A stretch of 41,550 nt of DNA from a virus. The stretch is taken from the IMG/VR virus record IMGVR_UViG_3300038954_000088, positions 1-41,550 of that record; one strand, written 5' to 3'. This document shows, one piece after another, positions 36,464-41,550 of this stretch. The notes under the pieces were generated by a model, which was given only the letters and a program-made list of their open reading frames with translations, had not been told where the DNA came from and searched no databases. The position numbers and the translations under genes are program-made. Each line of letters starts with the position of its first letter. Position 1 is the stretch's first letter.

Positions 36464-37660
36464 TCAGTTGAACGAACCGTAACGGATCGCGGTCGGCTGG
36501 AACACCGCAAGAGCGGCACGCAGCTCGGCGCGGATCGTCACAAGGTTGGACTGCACGTTCGTGTCGTCCTGCTCGAACATCTCGACAACAGCGCCCTGCC
36601 GCATCATCAGCATCATCGAGTTGATATCAACGCAGAAGAACTCTCCGCTCGACACGTTGTTATTGGCGATGACCGGCAGACCCCACGCAAGCGGCTGCAA
36701 GCCGTTGGCGATGTAGCCGACCGCGTTGCCGTTGGCCGCCGCGTACTCGTTGCCCGAGCCAGCCTTGAGCAACTCGATTTCGCTCCAATCGGCGGGGTTG
36801 ACGAAATAGTGCGTCGCCACGAAGTCAGCGCCGATGACGTCGTACTTCGCGCGGTTCAGCGAATCCAGCCGGTTCGCGCCGGAGGCTGCGGTGAAGTCCG
36901 TGTGCCGACCGGTCGCGGTCAGGCCCTCGATGTTCGGCGAGGTGCCGTTGCCGGTCAGAATCTGCGACTCAAGACGCTGACGCAGGCCATGACGCAGGCG
37001 GCGGTCGATGTAAGATTCCAGCGCCGGAGCGTCATCCAGAACCTGCCGAGATGCCTTGATCCAGTGCGCGATGGTGCGAACCGGGTCAGAGACAAGCTCG
37101 AAAGTCAGGTCGGATTCAGGCTTGGCGCTATTTTCAGCCGTTTCAGCGGCGTCGTTTGTCCAGCTAGACTCTCGGGTGTACTCGACCGCGTTGCTATTGG
37201 TCGTGCCCATCGGCACAACATCCAAAACCGAAAGCTGCCGGAACGCGCCAGGGACAATGCCCGGCAGTCGGTCGGCAGGCGTCAGCGTGTCAACCGGGTC
37301 TTGCGGAGAGCCGACCTCACCGATAATCGTGTTCTTGACGTTGACCCGAGCGTGCTTGGAGCCTTCGACCATAGCCTTGAACGACTCGGAGTCGACCAAC
37401 TTCTGCCCCCAGGTCGGCTCTCGCTCGCCACCGCCCTTCATGGACGTCATGGCGTTCTGCTCAAACTCTTGGAACTTGGCGGACAGGGCCTCGCTCTGTT
37501 CGACCAGCTCGGAGTGCTTCTCGGCCAACTGCCGCACTTCGTCACGCACCTCATTAGCGGCGGACTTGGATTCCTGCAGCTGCCCTTCGTACTTCTGAAT
37601 CGCTGAATCCAGGGCGGATTCGACGCCCTTAATCAGATCTTCGGTGTTTTCAGTAGTCAT
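36464..37660 (-). CDS. Major capsid protein, HK97 fold
   Basis: About 398 residues. The N-terminal 100 (KGVESALDSAIQKYEGQLQESKSAA...) form a coiled-coil scaffold (delta domain) cleaved by the protease. The capsid body has SFKAMVEGSKHARVNVKN, then YTRESSWTNDAAETAENSAKPESD, a typical E-loop/spine pattern, and ends LAVFQPTAIRYGSFN. The start MTTENTED at 37660 has GAGG at eight bases; ATG at 37666 is closer to that SD. It is the main building block of the head. Confidence 0.95.
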   Translation of the reverse strand: MTTENTEDLIKGVESALDSAIQKYEGQLQESKSAANEVRDEVRQLAEKHSELVEQSEALSAKFQEFEQNAMTSMKGGGEREPTWGQKLVDSESFKAMVEGSKHARVNVKNTIIGEVGSPQDPVDTLTPADRLPGIVPGAFRQLSVLDVVPMGTTNSNAVEYTRESSWTNDAAETAENSAKPESDLTFELVSDPVRTIAHWIKASRQVLDDAPALESYIDRRLRHGLRQRLESQILTGNGTSPNIEGLTATGRHTDFTAASGANRLDSLNRAKYDVIGADFVATHYFVNPADWSEIELLKAGSGNEYAAANGNAVGYIANGLQPLAWGLPVIANNNVSSGEFFCVDINSMMLMMRQGAVVEMFEQDDTNVQSNLVTIRAELRAALAVFQPTAIRYGSFN

Positions 37661-37665
37661 TGTCA

Positions 37666-38352
37666 TTACCTCGTTTGGGACTTAAGACGCAGCGCATGCT
37701 GTATGCGCCACCGATTGATGGCCTCAGACACGGCATCACCGCCGCGCTCTTCTGCCCCAGCGTTACGCTGGCACAAGGTCTTGACCTGCGACACAAGGGC
37801 CTTCGCAGCAGACCGAGAAAGCCCGCAAGCGTCACGCAGGCAGGCTTCCGCATCTTTGAGCGTCTCCAACTCAGAGACGTGCTCGGAAAATTCCTTTACG
37901 TTGCCGACCCTCGCTCCAAGGTCGGCCGGCTCTTCCACGACACTAATCTCGACAAGTTCAATCTCGTCAATGTCAAAGCCTCCATGTTCGTTTTCCTGAA
38001 ATTTGCCAGCCTTCATCCGATAGCCGATGGACAGGCCGTCGACAGCACCGTGCTTCAAAGAGGCATAAGCGTCTTCAGCGACCGAGTGACCTGGGGTAAG
38101 CTGGCCCCGAACGAAAAGGCCCTTCTCGTCTTCGTAGATTTCCAGGTACTTGCCGATCACCGGGCCGAAGTGGTTCCAACGCATGCGAATCGGTCGCTCC
38201 CGGTTCTTGAGCGTATTCTTATAAGCGCCTGGCAGGATCGTGTCTCCGTAGGAGTCGACGCCGTTGAACATCGAGGCGTAGCCCTCGAACGTCCTAGATT
38301 CCTCATTGAATTTGAAATTGGTCGATTCAATCGCTAGGTGTTTGTACTTCAT
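37666..38352 (-). CDS. Prohead protease, HK97 type
   Basis: A 228-residue protease of peptidase family U35/S78: EGYASMFNGVDSYGDTILPGAY, WNHFGPVIGK (catalytic His region) and HGAVDGLSIGY (Ser in GLSIG). VEISVVEEPADLGARV is the conserved end of the catalytic domain, after which a basic helical tail is removed or used as a signal. It cleaves the capsid delta domain during maturation. Overlaps with portal and capsid starts keep the standard gene order. Confidence 0.93.
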   Translation of the reverse strand: MKYKHLAIESTNFKFNEESRTFEGYASMFNGVDSYGDTILPGAYKNTLKNRERPIRMRWNHFGPVIGKYLEIYEDEKGLFVRGQLTPGHSVAEDAYASLKHGAVDGLSIGYRMKAGKFQENEHGGFDIDEIELVEISVVEEPADLGARVGNVKEFSEHVSELETLKDAEACLRDACGLSRSAAKALVSQVKTLCQRNAGAEERGGDAVSEAINRWRIQHALRLKSQTR

Positions 38353-39587
38353 GTGTCGTCCTCCGCCATGTCAATCCTGGCGTTCGGTGGTCGGTTGTCT
38401 GCGGTACGGCCTAGCAAGGGTTGAATCGTGCCGTTCGCATAGAGTTCGTCGCCACCGTCAAGCGGCGGCAAGTCCTCTTCCTGGCGGGCTTCGTTAGGCG
38501 TAATGACTCCGGAGTTTATTCCTTTCTGGTGCGCCTCCATTCGCTCGCCTTTATCAAGCTTCAAGAGGTCGTCGAAATCGTGCGTAATGCGCATTCGGCT
38601 TCTTGCCGCTGCAGGAATCAAGCTTGCGCGCATCGACTCTTGCAGAGAGCGTACGCGATTTCGCAGCGACCGCTTGTACCAGCCGCGCATGATCTGGCCG
38701 ATGCCGCTTCCCCATGCCGTCGTGCCTGCCGTGTCGTTAATCAGAACGCTCGGAACGTCCATAAAACGCGCTACATCCTCGACTTGGAACCGCCGCGAAT
38801 CCAGCAACTGAATATCAGTCGGGTTCATAGAAATCGGCTGGAACTTCATGGCCGCCTCAAGGACCATTAGCGTGTCGGTGCCGCCCTCAACCAGGTCCTT
38901 GAACCTTTCTCGGACCATCTTCCTCTGGTCGTCCTTAAGCGTGCCGTCAATGGTTAAAACGCCAGAAGGCTTGCCAGCGTTTTTGAAGACCTGCCCAATC
39001 CGCTTGTCTCCGGCCAGACCGACCGAAACCGCGTTGCGCGCGTAAGAGAGCGGAGACAATCCGATGACCCCATTGCCAAACATCTTCCAGTGCCAGACAT
39101 TTTCGGCGCTTAAGGCAGTTACACCTCCATCATGGTGGTAGTGATAAACAACCGAACCGTCCTTCAACAGCTCAGGAACGACCTGCCCGGAGTTCATTGG
39201 CAAGAGACCAACAAGGCGATTCCCGCTTCGCACCTTCATTGCGTAAGCGTTTCCGAAAACAACGTGGTTTAAAACAAACGTCTCAAAAAACTCGACGCTG
39301 TTTTGATACCGGTTGATTCGGGTCCGAATCAGCGTAGACAGGTCGCCCTCTGTGTCATCAATCCATTCCTGCCCATCCCACGACTGAACCTTGACCGGCA
39401 AAGATGCGATTGTTTCAGCCCACAAGCGAGCAGCCGCCCAGAATGCGGACAGCTGCATGGCCGTGTCGAAGTTGACCGGCTCGCTCGCCTCTGCCGCGCG
39501 GGTAATCGGTTCGGATAGCTGGACCCCCTCATTGCGACTGAGGCTGCGTGACCCAAACCACGTCCAGGGCTTCCAGAAAGAGGCCAT
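38349..39587 (-). CDS. Portal protein
   Basis: A 412-residue phage portal (HK97 type): LSAFWAAARLWAETIASLPVKV, then NVWHWKMFGNGVIGLSPLSYAR and DVARFMDVPSVLINDTAGTTAWGSGIGQIMRGWY, with the C-terminal GVITPNEARQEEDLPPLDGG that is nearly universal in this family. The dodecamer forms the DNA entry ring. The start MASFWKPWTW is used; five extra upstream codons overlap the terminase. Confidence 0.95.
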   Translation of the reverse strand: MASFWKPWTWFGSRSLSRNEGVQLSEPITRAAEASEPVNFDTAMQLSAFWAAARLWAETIASLPVKVQSWDGQEWIDDTEGDLSTLIRTRINRYQNSVEFFETFVLNHVVFGNAYAMKVRSGNRLVGLLPMNSGQVVPELLKDGSVVYHYHHDGGVTALSAENVWHWKMFGNGVIGLSPLSYARNAVSVGLAGDKRIGQVFKNAGKPSGVLTIDGTLKDDQRKMVRERFKDLVEGGTDTLMVLEAAMKFQPISMNPTDIQLLDSRRFQVEDVARFMDVPSVLINDTAGTTAWGSGIGQIMRGWYKRSLRNRVRSLQESMRASLIPAAARSRMRITHDFDDLLKLDKGERMEAHQKGINSGVITPNEARQEEDLPPLDGGDELYANGTIQPLLGRTADNRPPNARIDMAEDDT

Positions 39588-39588
39588 T

Positions 39589-41109
39589 TCAGTAACCCAC
39601 AATGATCGGGTCGTTAATGAAAGCGTCTATGTCCAATTCTTCCTCCTCGTGCTTGGACATGACTCCTATCGCCATAGCGAGGGCGACCATGCCGTCGATT
39701 CGTCCGCTGCTCTTATCCTTGGCTAACTTCCGGTTGCCCGCCGGATCTTGCTGAACAACTGCATTAGCAGCACACATCCTCAGGACCGGGTGCATTCCGT
39801 GTCTGATCTCTTCGTTCAGCAGCATGGATTCGGTGGCCCGGAGCGCCGGCGACATGTCCTTGAAACCCTGCCCGAACGGCTCGAAGCGCTCCATTTCCTC
39901 TTCGCTAAAACCAGCCTTTGCCAGCCAGGGCCGAAGGTTGTTCATGTTCCAGCGGTCAAATGCGATGGCCCGTACGTTGTAGGTATCAAAAACCTCTCGA
40001 AGCTCGTGCGCAACGAACTCGTAATTGATGGACTTGCCGGGGCACAAATCTAAATTGCCCTGATCCGCCCATACGTCATACGGAACACGATCCTTGCGCG
40101 ACTTCTCCGAGATGCCATCTTCGGGCAGCCAGAACTTTGATTGAACATCGCCGTCTGGCGCAGCCAGTTCCAGCGAGGTCAGGTCGTTAACGCTTGACAG
40201 GTCAAGGCCACCGTAGACTTCCGCGCCCGGCTCTATCTCCGGCTCGCCCCCGTTGGCATCCCAGACCGACTTTGACACGAACGGGTCATTCGCCTCGACG
40301 CGCTGATTGAGGATCAGGTTGCGGTAGCTGGCCTCCATGCTCGGGAGCCGCTTGGCCTTCTCGGCCTGCGACATCACCTCATCGGTGTTCATGAAAGCGT
40401 CGAAGTGAGGGTTACAGGCCCGTATCACTTCTTCGTCGAACGGGTCGGCATCCTCTGGAGCTTGGTACAGCGCGACCTTTATGCGGGGGTCAGTCCCCCG
40501 CTCCGCGTCGTCAATAAGCATCGACAGCAGGTCGCCGTCCGTAGGGGCTTGCGTCGAAATGATGACCGACAGCGGCGATTCCTGCGCACCCGCTGCCGAT
40601 TCGATGGCGTCATACAACTCCGACCGGGGGCCGCGAACCTGCCCCAACTCGTCATGCACCGCGAACGCAGGCGAAAGCCCGTAGGCCGTCGAGGCTTCAG
40701 CGGACAGCGCCTTATACTTGGTGCCCAACTCCGGGCACAGCAGCTCCTTCGCCGTGTCGCGAATCGTGACGAATTCGTTAAGCGACGGCGACATGCGAAC
40801 CATCTTGGCCGCGTAGTGGAACAGGATCGCCGCCTGATCGCGCGATTGCGCTGCCGAGTAAAGCTGGCTGTTTTGTTTCGCTTCCGGCCCGACCGTGTGA
40901 AGCAGAAGCAGGAACGCGGAAAAAACCGTCTTGGCGTTCTTGCGCGGCATCGACAGAATGAACGTCCTAGTTGGCGTGTCATATATAGCCGCCAGCCATT
41001 CACGCTGGTGATCTGTCAGCCGAACAGGGCGGTTTACGAACCGGCCCTCGGGGATGAAGCAGTGCGCCTCAATCCATTCGGCGTTGCGCTGGCTTCTCAG
41101 CTTTCCCAC
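39589..41109 (-). CDS. terL: Terminase large subunit
   Basis: A 506-residue packaging motor. The ATPase part has PRLT-like DHQREWLAAIYD and SMPRKNAKT (Walker A-like), with AFAVHDELGQV (Walker B plus catalytic Glu). IISTQAPTDGDLL is a coupling motif. The nuclease part has YGGLDLSSVNDLTSL and RIDGMVALAMAIG, with the acidic metal ligands. It pumps DNA into the prohead and cuts it at cos or headful sites. The length is normal. Confidence 0.96.
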   Translation of the reverse strand: MGKLRSQRNAEWIEAHCFIPEGRFVNRPVRLTDHQREWLAAIYDTPTRTFILSMPRKNAKTVFSAFLLLLHTVGPEAKQNSQLYSAAQSRDQAAILFHYAAKMVRMSPSLNEFVTIRDTAKELLCPELGTKYKALSAEASTAYGLSPAFAVHDELGQVRGPRSELYDAIESAAGAQESPLSVIISTQAPTDGDLLSMLIDDAERGTDPRIKVALYQAPEDADPFDEEVIRACNPHFDAFMNTDEVMSQAEKAKRLPSMEASYRNLILNQRVEANDPFVSKSVWDANGGEPEIEPGAEVYGGLDLSSVNDLTSLELAAPDGDVQSKFWLPEDGISEKSRKDRVPYDVWADQGNLDLCPGKSINYEFVAHELREVFDTYNVRAIAFDRWNMNNLRPWLAKAGFSEEEMERFEPFGQGFKDMSPALRATESMLLNEEIRHGMHPVLRMCAANAVVQQDPAGNRKLAKDKSSGRIDGMVALAMAIGVMSKHEEEELDIDAFINDPIIVGY

Positions 41110-41507
41110 GGCCTCTTGCCGCCGCCCTGGCTCGCAGAATCAGCGCCCCGTGCGCCGTACTTGCTCTGCTGACTGAGACGCATCTTTGTTGCCAGACGCG
41201 CCAACTGCGAAGCCAGACGATCCTGGATTTTGTGCAGCTTCTCGTAGCTAGCAACGTCCTCGTCACACTCAATGGCGTGGCGCTCCACAAGGTCGCTGAT
41301 GCGCCGATGCTCCAAGCACGTCTTCACATACGCATCAAGCAGGGGCAGTGTCCCAGCATCCCACCAGTCCATCGGCTTGCTGGCCGTAATATGTGCCCAA
41401 AGCGCCGCTGCGTCGTCGCTGTAATGCTCCGGCGGTTTCGGCAGGCCGTTCTCCAACGGCTGAACGACCGAAAGCGAAGCGCTAGACTTTCTTCCGCGCT
41501 GTCCCAT
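41097..41507 (-). CDS. terS: Terminase small subunit, P27 family
   Basis: A 136-residue protein: MGQRGRKSSASLSVV, then PKPPEHYSDDAAALWAHIT and WDAGTLPLLDAYVKTCLEHRRISDLV, the P27-type small terminase signature. It recognises the packaging site and recruits the large subunit. It ends in a Gln/Gly/Arg tail overlapping the terL start by 13 bases. Its start codon lies within the right copy of the end repeat. Confidence 0.92.
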   Translation of the reverse strand: MGQRGRKSSASLSVVQPLENGLPKPPEHYSDDAAALWAHITASKPMDWWDAGTLPLLDAYVKTCLEHRRISDLVERHAIECDEDVASYEKLHKIQDRLASQLARLATKMRLSQQSKYGARGADSASQGGGKRPWES

Positions 41508-41521
41508 AGTTTTTGCCTATC
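41483..41521. repeat. Right copy of the imperfect direct repeat shared with the left end
   Basis: TAGACTTT, CCCATAG and TTTGCCTATC occur in the same order as at 20-55, the last block identical over ten bases. The copy spans the terS start codon. Together the copies may be terminase-binding sites of a cos region. The remaining 29 bases to the window end hold no gene. Confidence 0.45.
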
Positions 41522-41550
41522 GTGTTTGTTGCCGTTTATGGAAAGAAACG

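Noticed and set aside
1-41550. Integrase, transposase or insertion sequence
   Set aside because: No tyrosine or serine recombinase motif, DDE transposase or IS-type terminal repeats could be recognised in any plausible gene.

Overview
The window reads as an essentially complete genome of a lambda/HK97-type tailed bacteriophage (long non-contractile tail, Siphovirus morphology). It is GC-rich and gene-dense, with many ATGA/GTGA stop-start overlaps and Shine-Dalgarno (SD) starts. The content suggests a proteobacterial host: a P27/HK97 head module, a lambda-like tail-chaperone frameshift, ERF/YqaJ/SSB recombination, DnaB replication and a RusA/Ref nin-like region. I see no bacterial chromosomal genes. 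The HNH gene at the left edge and the small terminase gene at the right edge are normally neighbours, so the two window ends probably join (circular map or cos ends). This is inferred, not shown.

Layout. (a) 54-1537, minus: HNH endonuclease, three small genes and a candidate u-spanin. (b) 1542-2472, plus: a reversed three-gene cassette with its own promoter, operator-like boxes and an XRE regulator. (c) 2464-5362, minus: TM/coiled-coil protein, holin candidate, DUF5675 protein and a large metzincin-like protein. (d) 5363-5769: a structured non-coding stretch with a tRNA-like element. (e) 5770-7157, minus: small gene and metallophosphoesterase. (f) 7181-7286: an attenuated promoter next to an antiterminator-Q-like gene, resembling lambda pR'-tR'. 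(g) 7289-17190, minus: early/replication operon (Cro-like, two ParB-like proteins, replication initiator with iteron-like repeats, DnaB, two PP-loop ATPases, C5 methyltransferase, nin-like genes, RusA, Q-like). (h) 17198-17260: two back-to-back divergent promoters. (i) 17293-22375, plus: early-left operon (methylase-like, TrmH/SpoU-like, small membrane proteins, ERF, YqaJ exonuclease, SSB), ending in a broken HTH gene. (j) 22549-41507, minus: late structural genes in order from the right: terS, terL, portal, protease, capsid, connector, a three-gene glycosyl/sulfotransferase cassette, head closure, tail completion, tail tube, chaperones, tape measure, tail hub, terminal tail protein.

Working model. 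The divergent promoters fire early. The left arm makes the ERF-exonuclease-SSB recombination set. The right arm makes Cro and the replication proteins, then Q. Q would let polymerase from the promoter at 7258-7286 read through the terminator at 7181-7214 into lysis genes and, if the map is circular, into terminase, head and tail genes. Two further hairpin terminators inside the late operon (36425-36447 and 32791-32813) fit an antitermination-dependent late transcript.

No integrase and no CI-type repressor with a C-terminal domain were found, and the gene where an excisionase might lie is broken. The phage may therefore be virulent or a derivative of a temperate ancestor. The most unusual parts are the reversed cassette with three operator-like boxes, the glycosyl/sulfotransferase cassette in the head module, the methyltransferase gene open in two frames, the start-codon hairpin and tRNA-like RNA upstream of the metzincin gene, and the compact immunity region.
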